From: Bacillota bacterium
Lineage (GTDB): Bacteria; Bacillota; Clostridia; Oscillospirales; Oscillospiraceae
Reading direction: 5' to 3'
NCBI GenBank assembly: GCA_021770445.1
Contig: JAETQY010000015.1
Location: 20,287 to 84,286, forward strand
DNA: 64,000 nucleotides
The position numbers and the translations under genes are program-made. Numbering within the stretch: position 1 is the stretch's first letter; every line of letters starts with the position of its first letter. Below are positions 10,265 through 20,246 of the stretch, piece by piece. The notes under the pieces were generated by a model. It was not told where the DNA came from, did no database searches, and saw only the letters and a list, made by a program, of their open reading frames with translations.

Positions 10265-10768
10265 ATGGGCACTGCCATGACGAGGGATACCCTTGCTCAA
10301 ATTTTGGACCAGGCGCTCCAGGATGTGACAGAGCGGACCGCTGGTGTGCGCCTGAATCAGGGGGAGCATATCCTGGGGGACGACCTGTGCACCGTCCATA
10401 TCACCTTTGACCAGGGCTTCGATACCAGCCTCACCCTGTGCGCCGATACCAGCCTGCTGGCCCGCATGGCCCGTAACTCCTTCCACGAGGAGGCGGTGAC
10501 GCCGGAGGACGTGGAGGAATTCAGCAAGGAGTATCTCAATGTGCTGTGCGGCAAGGTGACGGGGGCCATCTACCGGGCCACCCAGTCCGACGTCCATTTC
10601 GGGGCGCCCGTGTTTTATCACGGCCGCTATGAGCCGGAGGGACAGGAGGCCCAGTTTGTGCTCACCTATACCGACGAGCACAGCGAAGGCGCACAGCTGA
10701 TCCACCATCAGGTGCCCTCCGGCGAAGGAAAGGCGGACGGGACTGACAGAAGGGAGCAAATCAGATGA
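10265..10768 (+). CDS. CheX-like chemotaxis phosphatase domain protein
   Basis: Size, alpha/beta pattern and position between receiver genes; EEFSKEYLNVLCGKVTGAIY resembles the CheX/CheC active-site helix. Confidence 0.6.
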   Translation: MGTAMTRDTLAQILDQALQDVTERTAGVRLNQGEHILGDDLCTVHITFDQGFDTSLTLCADTSLLARMARNSFHEEAVTPEDVEEFSKEYLNVLCGKVTGAIYRATQSDVHFGAPVFYHGRYEPEGQEAQFVLTYTDEHSEGAQLIHHQVPSGEGKADGTDRREQIR

Positions 10769-11127
10769 GCAAGAGAATTATGGCAGTGGACGACTCCCGG
10801 CTGGTCAGGGTCCAGCTGGAGGACACCCTGAAGGGGACCGACTACGAGATCGTGGCGTACTGCCGCAGCGGCGAGGACGCCATTGAGCAGTATCCCGTGG
10901 TGCGGCCCGACCTGGTGACCATGGATATTATCATGCAGGGGATGGACGGCCTGGACGCCGCAGAGACCATTTTGAAGAATGATCCGGACGCGCGGATCGT
11001 CATGGTCTCCTCTCTGGCCTACGACGGCACTTTTGAGCGGGCCAAGGCCATCGGGGCCAGGGGCTTTGTAGATAAGCCCTTCCACCAGGAGCAGCTGCTG
11101 AAGGTGTTTGGGGAGGCGCTGTCATAA
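10765..11127 (+). CDS. CheY-like response regulator
   Basis: RIMAVDDSRLVRVQLEDTL, DLVTMDIIMQGMDGLDA, MVSS, DKPF. Confidence 0.9.
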   Translation: MSKRIMAVDDSRLVRVQLEDTLKGTDYEIVAYCRSGEDAIEQYPVVRPDLVTMDIIMQGMDGLDAAETILKNDPDARIVMVSSLAYDGTFERAKAIGARGFVDKPFHQEQLLKVFGEALS

Positions 11128-11212
11128 TGCCGCCAGACCAGGAGAGCGGGTCCTGCGAAAGGCCTGGCGATGGCTGGGTACGCACCTGAGTGCGCTCAAA
11201 ACAACAGATAAA

Positions 11213-11262
11213 GCCCTCCCACCACGTCACAGTGATGTGTGACGCGGTGGGAGGACTTTTTT
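11213..11262. terminator. Convergent terminator between cheY-like gene and beta-galactosidase
   Basis: CCTCCCACCACGTCAC-AGTGATGT-GTGACGCGGTGGGAGG then a T tract. Confidence 0.8.
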
Positions 11263-11302
11263 GATCCCGGGAGAAAAGAGAGGCAATTTTTGCGGGATTT
11301 GG

Positions 11303-13252
11303 TCAAATCAGATCGACCCTGCACTGGAAGGGCTCCAGTGTTACGTCGCCCGCCTTTGCCTGGTGAGCATTGTGGTTGAGATACATTCGGACCCGCTGCT
11401 CCGCGCCGCCTCGGACCACCACCTCCACGCCGTCGTCAGAGGGGATGGTCTCGATGCCGCTGTCCGCCATGATCTGGTCCATCAGCCCGGCGGTAAGGGC
11501 CTCGTCCATGCCGCAGCCCAAGTAGTAGACCGTGCCGTCCCCCTCCTTCCGCCGGGTGACGGCGGCGTACTCCCGATAGAAGGGGTCGTCGTAGCGGTAG
11601 AGGATCTGGGCATCCCGGACGGTGAGCATATCCCGAAAAATGCCGCCCCGGCCTGCGGTGCCGGCGAAGGGACCCTCGCCCACCAGGGGGAAGGCGTCCA
11701 GCGCCTGGAGGCTCTCAGTCTCGGTGACGCTTACCCCGGTCAGGCCGGTGAGACCCACGGGGATCGCCTGGCCAAAGGGGATGTTGTTGTCGGGGGCCTT
11801 GACGGCGCTGCGGTAGGTGAGCACCAGCGTCCCCCCACCCCGGACGAATGCCTCCATCCGAGTCCGGAGCTGCGGCCCGACGACCAACATCTGGGGCGTC
11901 AGGACCACCTTATAGCTGGAGAAATCCCGGCTGCTGGGAATCACATCCACAGGCACATTGGCGTCGAAGAAGGGCTTGTACAGCTTCTTCATCTCATTTT
12001 GACAGTCCAGCAAGACACTCTGGCGCTGGATGCGGAAGGAGGCCAGAGAGTCGTAGTCGTACACGATGGCCACGCAGCTGGAGATGGGGGTCTCCATGGC
12101 CCGGGCATATGGACGGATAGCTTGGAAAAAGCTCTGGACCTCGTAAAACTTCCGGCCCCTGACATTGTCTGCGTCGATAATCCCGTAGCAGAACTGCTCC
12201 GCTCCCTTGGTGGCCCCCCGGTAGCGAAAGTACATCATAGAGGTGCAGCCGTGGGCCATGCCCTGATAGGACCACATTTTGGCCTGGTTGGGTCGGGGCA
12301 GGAAGCCGGTGATATCGTGGCCCTGGGCCCCCATGATGGCCTCGGTGATCCAAAAGTTTTCCCCCTTCAGGCCCCGGATGTAGTCCAGCCCGAAGGCAAT
12401 CTCGTGGGGGGCGAGAGGCTCCTTCTGCCCGCCCCAGACGGGGTAGTTGTTATACGCCACAACGTCCAGGCTCCTCGCTACCCGGGAGTAGTCCACATGC
12501 TTGTCTAACCCGCCTCCGGGGAAGTCGTGGATCACCACGGCCGACCCGTCCAGCTCCTTGATGAGCCGGGCCTGGAAGTCTACAAAGTCCTGGATGCTCT
12601 TGCTGCGAAACCGCTCCCAGTCCAGGCGCAGGGCGGGATTGTGGGCGGCAAGGGTGGCGGCGGGCAGGGGAATCTCGTGGAAGCTGTTGTATTCCTGGGA
12701 CCAGAAGGCGGTGCCGTAGGTATCGTTGAGGCTTGCGATATCTCCGTGGAATTTCTCCTCCAGATACCGCTGGAAGGCCCTTTGACACTGTGGACACCAG
12801 CACAGGTCGCTGCCCTCGTGGCCGATCTCGTTGTCGATCTGCCAGGCTATAATCTGCTTCTCACCCCTGTAGTGGCCCACCAAGGCCCGGACGATCCTCT
12901 CGGTGTACTCGTACATCTCTGGGCTGTTGAAGCAGTAGAGCCGGCGACCCCCAAAGGCCCGTCTCTGCCCATTCTCAGACTGGGAGAGGATGGAGGGGTG
13001 CGCTTTTGCCAGCCAGGCCGGGATGGCCGCAGTGGGGGTGCCCATGATGACATACAGCCCCCGCTCCTTGGCCTTGGCGATGACATTGTCGAAGAAGGAG
13101 AAGTCATACTGTCCCTCCGTTTTCTCCATCAGGTGCCAGGAGAATTCGGCGATTCGGATCACATTGCTCCCCATCTCGCGGATGGTGTCCATATCGGCCT
13201 CCATCAGGGCCGGGTCCCACTGCTCAGGGTAGTAGTCAACGCCTAGCCACAT
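11303..13252 (-). CDS. Beta-galactosidase, GH42
   Basis: MWLGVDYYPEQWDPALMEADMDTIREMG..., IIAWQIDNEIG, ENFWITEAIMG; start chosen at 13252 (GAGGAG upstream). Confidence 0.92.
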   Translation of the reverse strand: MWLGVDYYPEQWDPALMEADMDTIREMGSNVIRIAEFSWHLMEKTEGQYDFSFFDNVIAKAKERGLYVIMGTPTAAIPAWLAKAHPSILSQSENGQRRAFGGRRLYCFNSPEMYEYTERIVRALVGHYRGEKQIIAWQIDNEIGHEGSDLCWCPQCQRAFQRYLEEKFHGDIASLNDTYGTAFWSQEYNSFHEIPLPAATLAAHNPALRLDWERFRSKSIQDFVDFQARLIKELDGSAVVIHDFPGGGLDKHVDYSRVARSLDVVAYNNYPVWGGQKEPLAPHEIAFGLDYIRGLKGENFWITEAIMGAQGHDITGFLPRPNQAKMWSYQGMAHGCTSMMYFRYRGATKGAEQFCYGIIDADNVRGRKFYEVQSFFQAIRPYARAMETPISSCVAIVYDYDSLASFRIQRQSVLLDCQNEMKKLYKPFFDANVPVDVIPSSRDFSSYKVVLTPQMLVVGPQLRTRMEAFVRGGGTLVLTYRSAVKAPDNNIPFGQAIPVGLTGLTGVSVTETESLQALDAFPLVGEGPFAGTAGRGGIFRDMLTVRDAQILYRYDDPFYREYAAVTRRKEGDGTVYYLGCGMDEALTAGLMDQIMADSGIETIPSDDGVEVVVRGGAEQRVRMYLNHNAHQAKAGDVTLEPFQCRVDLI

Positions 13253-13404
13253 AGCTTGCAGCTCCTCTCTGGCCCGCGGGCCGGTAATAGGATATCCTAG
13301 ATAGGGAGAAAAATCAAGCCCCACAGGGGCAGCCTTGAGCCGATCCAGAGGGGCACCTTCGCTACAGTGCCCAGACTTTGTCCGCGTTTCTATCTGGCGG
13401 CGCC

Positions 13405-13433
13405 TTGAAGTCCGTCAGGTGCTGTGATAAAAT
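13405..13433 (+). promoter_or_regulatory. SigA-type promoter of the SWIM/MoxR/vWA operon
   Basis: TTGAAG - 17 nt - TAAAAT upstream of an AAAGGAG-bearing ATG at 13473. Confidence 0.6.
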
Positions 13434-13472
13434 GGCTCCATCTCATACGGTCTATAAAGGAGTGTGTGATTT

Positions 13473-14915
13473 ATGACATTGACGGAACAGATGATCTTGC
13501 TCCAGGCCCCCAACCCCGCGGCGTCGGAGAACGGCCGGAAGCTGTCAAAAAAGGGGAGCTTTTCCGCCCTGCGCCGGACGGAGGACGGCACTCTGTACTG
13601 GGCAGAATGTGCCGGCAGTGGCAAGACCCCCTACCGGGTGTCCGTCGACTGGACCGACCCGGATGCCCCGGTGTGTCGATGCTCCTGCCCCAGCCGGCAG
13701 TTCCCCTGCAAGCACGCCCTGGGGCTGATGTTTGAGCAGCTGTCAGGGAAAGAATTTGAGCCGGCGGACATCCCCCAGGATATCGCCGAAAAGCGGGCCA
13801 AGCAGGCGGCTCGGGCAGCCAAAAAGGAGGCGGCGGGGGACGAGCCGCCCAAGCCCAAAAAGCCAAACGCCGCCGCCCGGAAGAAAAAGCTGGCCAGGCA
13901 GCTGGAGGGGCTGGATATGGCGGAAAAGATGGTGGACGACCTGCTCACCTCCGGCCTGGGGGCGCTGGCCGGGTCCTCCGCCCAGACCTTTGACAAGCTG
14001 GCCAAGGACCTGGGCAGCTGCTACCTCACCGGCCCCCAGACCGCCTTCACCCGCATCGCCCTGGCGGTGCGCACCGTCCAGCAGCACCCGGAGCAGGCGG
14101 AGGGGGCCTACGACCAGGCCCTGCGCATTTTGGTGGCCCTGCGCTCTACCATCAAGAAGTCCCGGGTGTTCCTCCAGGGCAAGCTGGAGGCGGGCGACTT
14201 CTCCCCGGAGGACTCCGCCCTCTTCGAGGCCCTGGGCGGGGTGTGGAAGCTGGAGGACCTGCGGGCCATCGGCTCCTTCAAAGAGAACGCCCGGCTGGTC
14301 CAGCTGTCCTTCGATGTCTCCTTCGACGAGGCCAAGAAGGAGTATGTGGAGCGGGGCTGGTGGATGGACCTGGACAGCGGGGATATCTTCCAGACCTTGA
14401 ATCTGCGCCCGGCCAAGGCGCTGAAATATGTCAAGGGGGAGGACAGTCGCTTCGGCGGGCTGGAGGTCCCCGTCCTGTACATCTACCCCGGCGAGGGAGA
14501 CCGGCGGGTGCGGTGGGAGAGTGCCTCCTCCCGGCCCCTCACAGCGGAGGAGCAGGCGGCCCTGCCCGGTCTGGCCCAGCCCAACCTGGCCACGGCGGTG
14601 AAGCGGACCAAGGGGGCCATCAAAAACACCCTGGCCCCCAAATTCCTGGCGGTGCTGGTCCCTGTGGGGAAGCTGGGCAAGGTGGGGGAGGACTTCGTGC
14701 TGGAGGACTCCGCCGGGGACCGGATCGTCCTGCGGGACCGGCCCCAGGAGGGCCCAGACCACACCTGTACCGCCCGGCTGGCCATGCTCCCTGGAGAGCT
14801 TCCGGCGGGCAGCGCCCTGTTTGGGCTGATGTTCTACGACGAGAGGGACCGCTCCCTCTGTCTGCACCCCTACAGCGTGGTCACGCCGGAGCAAGTCGTC
14901 CGGTTACTGTATTGA
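13473..14915 (+). CDS. SWIM zinc finger protein
   Basis: CRCSCPSRQFPCKHALGLMFE matches the CxCx(n)CxH SWIM motif. Confidence 0.88.
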   Translation: MTLTEQMILLQAPNPAASENGRKLSKKGSFSALRRTEDGTLYWAECAGSGKTPYRVSVDWTDPDAPVCRCSCPSRQFPCKHALGLMFEQLSGKEFEPADIPQDIAEKRAKQAARAAKKEAAGDEPPKPKKPNAAARKKKLARQLEGLDMAEKMVDDLLTSGLGALAGSSAQTFDKLAKDLGSCYLTGPQTAFTRIALAVRTVQQHPEQAEGAYDQALRILVALRSTIKKSRVFLQGKLEAGDFSPEDSALFEALGGVWKLEDLRAIGSFKENARLVQLSFDVSFDEAKKEYVERGWWMDLDSGDIFQTLNLRPAKALKYVKGEDSRFGGLEVPVLYIYPGEGDRRVRWESASSRPLTAEEQAALPGLAQPNLATAVKRTKGAIKNTLAPKFLAVLVPVGKLGKVGEDFVLEDSAGDRIVLRDRPQEGPDHTCTARLAMLPGELPAGSALFGLMFYDERDRSLCLHPYSVVTPEQVVRLLY

Positions 14916-14928
14916 GGAGGTGGCTTTT

Positions 14929-16860
14929 GTGAATTTACAGCCTCTTTATGACGTGAAGGAGCGGCTGGAACAGGCCGCTATCGCCGGCACCGGCCTGCTG
15001 GGGGAGGACTTCCGCCTGACCCGGGCGGCGGAGGCCCTGAAGCCCCTGGCCGGGGCCAGCCCGGTGTTTGGAAAGATCGACGCGGGGCTGGACAAGCTGC
15101 TGGCCGCCCCGGCGGAGGCCCGGTCCGGCTTGCTGCTGGACCTGCTGGCCCTGGTAGACGCGGTGGTCTACACCCAGGCCAAAACCGGGGCAGAGGGGGA
15201 GCTGACCCCTTTACCCGCCGGAAGCGGACAGTATCAGGAGCTGTCCTACGGCCAGCTCCAGCCCCTCCTCGCCGCCCTCACCACCACCGGGGGTGGACGG
15301 ATGGAGACCATCCAGTCCGCCTGGGAGAACCACCCAGAAATTTTCAGCGACTTCCGGGTGCTGCCCGCCCTGGTGGCCGGCCTGGGGGACAGCTACGGGG
15401 AGATCGCCGACCAGAACGGGAAAATTCTGCGGCAATCCGGCCCCGCCGCCGTCCCTCTGCTGAAGGAGGGCTTCGACCCCGCCGGGAAGAAGGAGATGGC
15501 CCGGCGGGTCCAGGTGATGGAGGAGATCGCCGGAGCGTCGGAGAACGCCTGGTATCTGGAGCAGCCTCCCCTGGCGAAAAAGCCGGTGCGGCAGGCGCTG
15601 ATCCTGGCGCTCCGGCACGACCCTGCCAACGTACAGACCCTGATCGGGCTGTGCCAGACGGAGAAAAAAGAATGTCAGGAGGCCGCCCGGTTTGCCCTGG
15701 CGCGGATGGAGACCGAGGAGTCCCGGACCTACTGGGAAACCCTGGCCCAAAAGGACATGTATGGGGCGGTGGCGGCCATGCGGCTCTCCCCCGCCCGGAC
15801 GGCCACCGACCTGACCGCCAGGTGGTTCCTCCAGATGATGGAGCAGGTCAAAAAAGACCCGGTTATGCCCCTGAACGAGGAAATCTTCGGCCTGCTGGGC
15901 CGTCTGCGCACCGCCATCGAGTGTAAGACCGGGCCCAAGGTCTGTGAGGCCTTCCGGGCCGCCGCCGGCCTGGGTACCGCCCTGGACCGGGACTACACCT
16001 ATACGGAAAACGGCAAGACAAAGACCGGGCCCATGCGGTTTTATTGCAGGGGGGCCACCACCGACCCGAATTCCCAGCGGTATTTCAGCGCCGCTGTGCC
16101 CTTCACCCTGATGCGCTCCATCCAATTTACCCGGGACAGCGGCCTGTGCGCCTTAGCCTGGGAGTTGGCCAAGACTTACGGCGGCGGGTGGATTGCCCCC
16201 GCCCTGTGCGCCTCGCTGCTCACCGGGGACAGCGAGACGGCGGGGCAGAGGGCGAAGGAGCTGCTGCGGCCCAAATTCAAGCTGTTCGGCAGAAAGGACA
16301 CCGACACCAGGATCATTCTCCAGGACGTGCTGTGGAGCCTGTGCTGGCACGACGGGCGTTATGTATACATGGTCTACGCCAATGATCCCGTCAACGATGT
16401 CAGAGCGTTCTTTGATCCCGGCGAATACCCCGTGCTCCCCCAGGAGCTGAACCCGGCGTGGTTCGAGCTGCTGCTGGAGATGGGCGGAATGGACGCGCAG
16501 ATTATGAATCTGGTCCGGCCTATGAACCACCCGGTCATGGACAAGGTGGGCAAGTACCTCTATACCCGAATCACGCGGGGCAAAAATCCGGGCAGCTATC
16601 ACCAGTATGTCCACGCGCTGGTTCGGTGCGGCTGGAAGGACTGGGACGGCTTTTTTGTCAAATATGTCCAGGCCCAGGGGGAGGCGCCGTACTACTCCGT
16701 GCAGGGGATGCTGAACGTCCTGCCTATCTCCGGCAGGGAGAAGGCCACCCAGCTGCGGGAGGTCGCCGGCCTGATCAAGGCCAGAAAGCTCAGAGCCCAG
16801 CGGGGCACATGGCCCGATGCCCTGGTTCAGGACTTGATCAACAAGTGGGAAAACGAGTAG
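14929..16860 (+). CDS. Hypothetical alpha-helical (HEAT-like) protein of the SWIM/MoxR/vWA operon
   Basis: Long ORF tightly packed in the operon, helical repeat-like composition; GTG start at 14929 after GAGGAGG. Confidence 0.75.
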   Translation: MNLQPLYDVKERLEQAAIAGTGLLGEDFRLTRAAEALKPLAGASPVFGKIDAGLDKLLAAPAEARSGLLLDLLALVDAVVYTQAKTGAEGELTPLPAGSGQYQELSYGQLQPLLAALTTTGGGRMETIQSAWENHPEIFSDFRVLPALVAGLGDSYGEIADQNGKILRQSGPAAVPLLKEGFDPAGKKEMARRVQVMEEIAGASENAWYLEQPPLAKKPVRQALILALRHDPANVQTLIGLCQTEKKECQEAARFALARMETEESRTYWETLAQKDMYGAVAAMRLSPARTATDLTARWFLQMMEQVKKDPVMPLNEEIFGLLGRLRTAIECKTGPKVCEAFRAAAGLGTALDRDYTYTENGKTKTGPMRFYCRGATTDPNSQRYFSAAVPFTLMRSIQFTRDSGLCALAWELAKTYGGGWIAPALCASLLTGDSETAGQRAKELLRPKFKLFGRKDTDTRIILQDVLWSLCWHDGRYVYMVYANDPVNDVRAFFDPGEYPVLPQELNPAWFELLLEMGGMDAQIMNLVRPMNHPVMDKVGKYLYTRITRGKNPGSYHQYVHALVRCGWKDWDGFFVKYVQAQGEAPYYSVQGMLNVLPISGREKATQLREVAGLIKARKLRAQRGTWPDALVQDLINKWENE

Positions 16861-16873
16861 AGGAGGGAAAAGC

Positions 16874-17968
16874 ATGTCTGACAAAAACGTACAGCGCCTC
16901 CCGGCGGAGGAGCTTTTCCAGCGTGAGCTGGACGCCCTGATTGCGGCGGAGACCGACCCTATCCCCACCGGCTGGCGGATGTCCCCCAAGTCGGTGCTGA
17001 CCTACATCCAGGGCAACACCCGGGTCAAGGGGGTGGACATCACCCCCAAGTACATGGGCAACAGGCGGCTGGTGGAGATCGCCATCGCCACCCTGGTCAC
17101 CGACCGGGCCCTGCTGCTCATCGGCGAGCCGGGCACCGCCAAGAGCTGGCTCAGCGAGCATCTGGCCGCCGCCGTCAACGGCGACTCCACCAAGGTGGTT
17201 CAGGGGACGGCGGGCACCACCGAGGAGCAGATTCGCTACTCCTGGAACTACGCCATGCTCATCGCCAAGGGCCCCTGCCCCGAGGCCATGGTGAAAAGCC
17301 CGGTTTACCGGGCCATGGAGACGGGCTCCATCGCCCGCATTGAGGAGATCTCCCGCTGTGCCAGCGAGGTGCAGGACGCCCTCATTTCCATCCTGTCGGA
17401 AAAGCGGCTGTCCGTCCCCGAGCTGGGACTGGAAGTCTCAGCACAGAAGGGCTTCTCCGTCATCGCCACCGCCAACACCCGGGACAAGGGGGTCAACGAC
17501 ATGTCCGCCGCCCTGAAGCGGCGCTTCAACATCGTTGTCCTGCCCACTCCGTCGGATATGGCGACCGAGATCGAAATTGTCTCCACCCGAGTGGCCCAGC
17601 TGTCTGCCGGCCTGGATCTCAACGCCCGCCAGCCCGACGGGGACACGGTGGAGCAGGTGGTCACCATCTTCCGGGAGCTGCGAAGCGGCGCCACCCTGGA
17701 CGGCAAGCAGAAGCTGAAGCCCACCTCCGGGGTGCTGTCCACCGCCGAGGCCATCTCCCTGCTGGCCAACTCCATGGCTCTGGCCGGCAGCTTCGGGAAC
17801 GGCTCCATCGGGGCCGAGGATCTGGCCGCCGCCCTCCAGGGAGCGGTGGTCAAGGACGAGGACAAGGACAAGGTGAGCTGGAAAGAATATTTGGAGAACG
17901 TGATGAAGAAGCGGGGCTCCGCCTGGCTGCCCCTCTACCGGGCCTGCCGGGAGCTGAACGGGAAATGA
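16874..17968 (+). CDS. MoxR-type AAA+ ATPase
   Basis: Walker A LLLIGEPGTAKSWLSEH; IARIEEISRCASEVQDALISILSEKRL Walker B/sensor region; SVIATANTRDKGVNDMSAALKRRFN. Confidence 0.92.
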   Translation: MSDKNVQRLPAEELFQRELDALIAAETDPIPTGWRMSPKSVLTYIQGNTRVKGVDITPKYMGNRRLVEIAIATLVTDRALLLIGEPGTAKSWLSEHLAAAVNGDSTKVVQGTAGTTEEQIRYSWNYAMLIAKGPCPEAMVKSPVYRAMETGSIARIEEISRCASEVQDALISILSEKRLSVPELGLEVSAQKGFSVIATANTRDKGVNDMSAALKRRFNIVVLPTPSDMATEIEIVSTRVAQLSAGLDLNARQPDGDTVEQVVTIFRELRSGATLDGKQKLKPTSGVLSTAEAISLLANSMALAGSFGNGSIGAEDLAAALQGAVVKDEDKDKVSWKEYLENVMKKRGSAWLPLYRACRELNGK

Positions 17969-20235
17969 ATAAACCGACATTTTTCGGCGTGCGCCACCTG
18001 TCCCCGACGGCGGCGTACCACCTGCGCCGGGCGCTGGACGAGGCACAGCCCCGGCTGGTGCTGGTGGAGGGCCCCAGCGACTTAAACGGCCAGATGGAGT
18101 GGCTGTGCCACCCCGAGACCCAATTCCCCGCCGCCATCCTGGCCTACACCCGGACGCCCCCGGTGCGCACCATCCTGTGGCCCTTCGCCATCTACTCCCC
18201 GGAGATCCAGGCCATCCTCTGGGCCCATGAGCACCAGGTGGAGTGCCGGTTTATGGATCTGCCCTCCTCGGTGTTCCTGGCCTTCCGGGAGGCGGAGGAG
18301 GCCCGGGCCGCGGAGGAGGACGCCGGCCCGCCGGAGGAGCGGCAGGAGACCACCGAGTCTGTCTACAGACGGCTGGAGACCCTCACCGGCGAGGAGCACG
18401 ACACCTTCTGGGAGCGGCACTTTGAGCAGACAGAGGACTATCGATCCGCCGCCAACGCGTTCGGCCGTGAGCTCCGGGCGGCGTCGGAGGACAGCCGGCT
18501 GGACAGGGCGGAGAACATCGTCCGGGAGGCCTATATGAAGCGGGTCATTCAGGAGGCCGTCGACGCCGGCGTGACCGCGGAGAAGATCTTCTGTGTCTGC
18601 GGGGCCTTCCATGTGGCGGGACTGGAGGAGAACGCCCCCATGACGGACGAGGAAGAGGCGTCCCTCCCTCGGGCGGAGGCCTGCGCCACCCTGATGCCCT
18701 ACTCCTACTACCGGCTGTCCTCCCGCTCGGGCTACGGGGCGGGGAACAGGGCCCCGGCCTACTTTGGACTGCTGTGGGACGCTCTCAACGGGGAAGGCTT
18801 GAAACAGGCCCCCTATCTCTATCTGACACGCCTGGCCGCCGCCCACCGGAAGGCGGGCAACCTGGTCTCCTCCGCCGAGGTCATCGAGGCGGTGCGGCTG
18901 GCCGATACCCTGGCCGGGATGCGGGGGAGCAGGTATCCCACCCTGGCCGACCTGCGGGACGCCTCGGTGACAACCATGGGCCACGGGCAGTTTTCCGAGC
19001 TGGCTCTGGCGGCGGCGGACACCGAAATCGGCAAAAAGATCGGCTTTCTCCCCGAGGGGGTGGCCCGCACCAGCGTACAGGAGGACTTCTACCGCCAGCT
19101 CAAGGAGCTGCGGCTGGAGAAATTCCGTACCGCGGAGCTCCAGCGGCTGGATCTGGACTTGCGGGAGAAGCTGAATGTGAAGTCGGAGACGGCCGCCCTG
19201 GCCGACCTGCGGCGTTCCTTCTTCCTCCACCGGCTGCGGGTGCTGGGAATCCACTTCGCCGCGCTGCTTCCTTCCCGGCAGGAGGGGGCCAACTGGGGGG
19301 AGTACTGGGAGCTGCGCTGGACCCCCGAGGCGGAGATTGAGATTGTGGAATCCGCCCTTATGGGGGACACCGTCCAGGGGGCGGCAGCCTACGCCCTGAA
19401 GGAGCGGGCGGACAACAGTACCTCCATCAGCCAGGCGGCCGCCATCTTCCAGGACGCCTTCCTGTGCGGGATGCCTGCTGCCGCCCAGCACGCCCTGTCG
19501 GTACTCCAGGGGCTAGGGGTGGACGCGGCCGCCATTGCCGAGGTGGCCGAGACGGCCTCCCGGCTCAGTCTGGTGGTGCGCTACGGCGACCTGCGCCGGT
19601 TCGACCCCGCGCCAGTGGAGCCCCTGGTCCAGCAGCTCTACCTCCGGGCCTGCCTGACATTAGCAGACGCCTGTATCTGCGACGCCCAGGCCGCTCCGGC
19701 GGTGACCAAGGCCATGGATCAGCTCAATACGCTACAGCTCAGCCACGACTTTCTGGAGCAGGACCGGTGGATCGCACTGCTGGAAGAGATTTCTGACCGG
19801 GACGACCTAAATACCCGCTGCTCCGGCTTCGCCATGGCCATCCTGCTGGAGCGGGGAGAGGCGGACGAGGACCTGCTCTCCCGGGAGGTGGCCCGGCGGC
19901 TGTCCCCCGGCGTGCCCGCCGACCTGGGCGCGGGGTGGTTCGAGGGGCTGGCGGGGAAGAACCGCTACGCCCTCATTGCCCGGCTGTCTCTGTGGCGGCA
20001 GCTGGACGACTACCTCAGTACCCTGGATGATGAGACCTTCCGCCGGGCGCTGGTGTTCCTCCGCCGGGCCTTCGCTGACTTCTCCCCCAAGGAGAAGAAC
20101 GACATCGCCGAAAACCTGGGGGAAATCTGGGGGGTAAACCCCCAGCAGGCGGCGGAGCTGCTGATGAACGAGACGACACAGGCCGAACAGGCGGTGCTGG
20201 ACAGCCTGTCCGACTTCGACTTTGACGATATTTAG
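17965..20235 (+). CDS. DUF5682-like protein (possible TraB/Tiki/EreA/ChaN-type fold in N-terminal part)
   Basis: FFGVRHLSPTAAYHLRRALDEAQPRLVLVEGPSDL and VCGAFHVAGLE motifs; 4-bp overlap with the MoxR gene. Confidence 0.8.
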   Translation: MNKPTFFGVRHLSPTAAYHLRRALDEAQPRLVLVEGPSDLNGQMEWLCHPETQFPAAILAYTRTPPVRTILWPFAIYSPEIQAILWAHEHQVECRFMDLPSSVFLAFREAEEARAAEEDAGPPEERQETTESVYRRLETLTGEEHDTFWERHFEQTEDYRSAANAFGRELRAASEDSRLDRAENIVREAYMKRVIQEAVDAGVTAEKIFCVCGAFHVAGLEENAPMTDEEEASLPRAEACATLMPYSYYRLSSRSGYGAGNRAPAYFGLLWDALNGEGLKQAPYLYLTRLAAAHRKAGNLVSSAEVIEAVRLADTLAGMRGSRYPTLADLRDASVTTMGHGQFSELALAAADTEIGKKIGFLPEGVARTSVQEDFYRQLKELRLEKFRTAELQRLDLDLREKLNVKSETAALADLRRSFFLHRLRVLGIHFAALLPSRQEGANWGEYWELRWTPEAEIEIVESALMGDTVQGAAAYALKERADNSTSISQAAAIFQDAFLCGMPAAAQHALSVLQGLGVDAAAIAEVAETASRLSLVVRYGDLRRFDPAPVEPLVQQLYLRACLTLADACICDAQAAPAVTKAMDQLNTLQLSHDFLEQDRWIALLEEISDRDDLNTRCSGFAMAILLERGEADEDLLSREVARRLSPGVPADLGAGWFEGLAGKNRYALIARLSLWRQLDDYLSTLDDETFRRALVFLRRAFADFSPKEKNDIAENLGEIWGVNPQQAAELLMNETTQAEQAVLDSLSDFDFDDI

Positions 20236-20246
20236 GGGGTGTGCCT

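Noticed and set aside
11261-12508. 415-aa plus-strand ORF
   Set aside because: Antisense to the GH42 beta-galactosidase, which has clear family motifs
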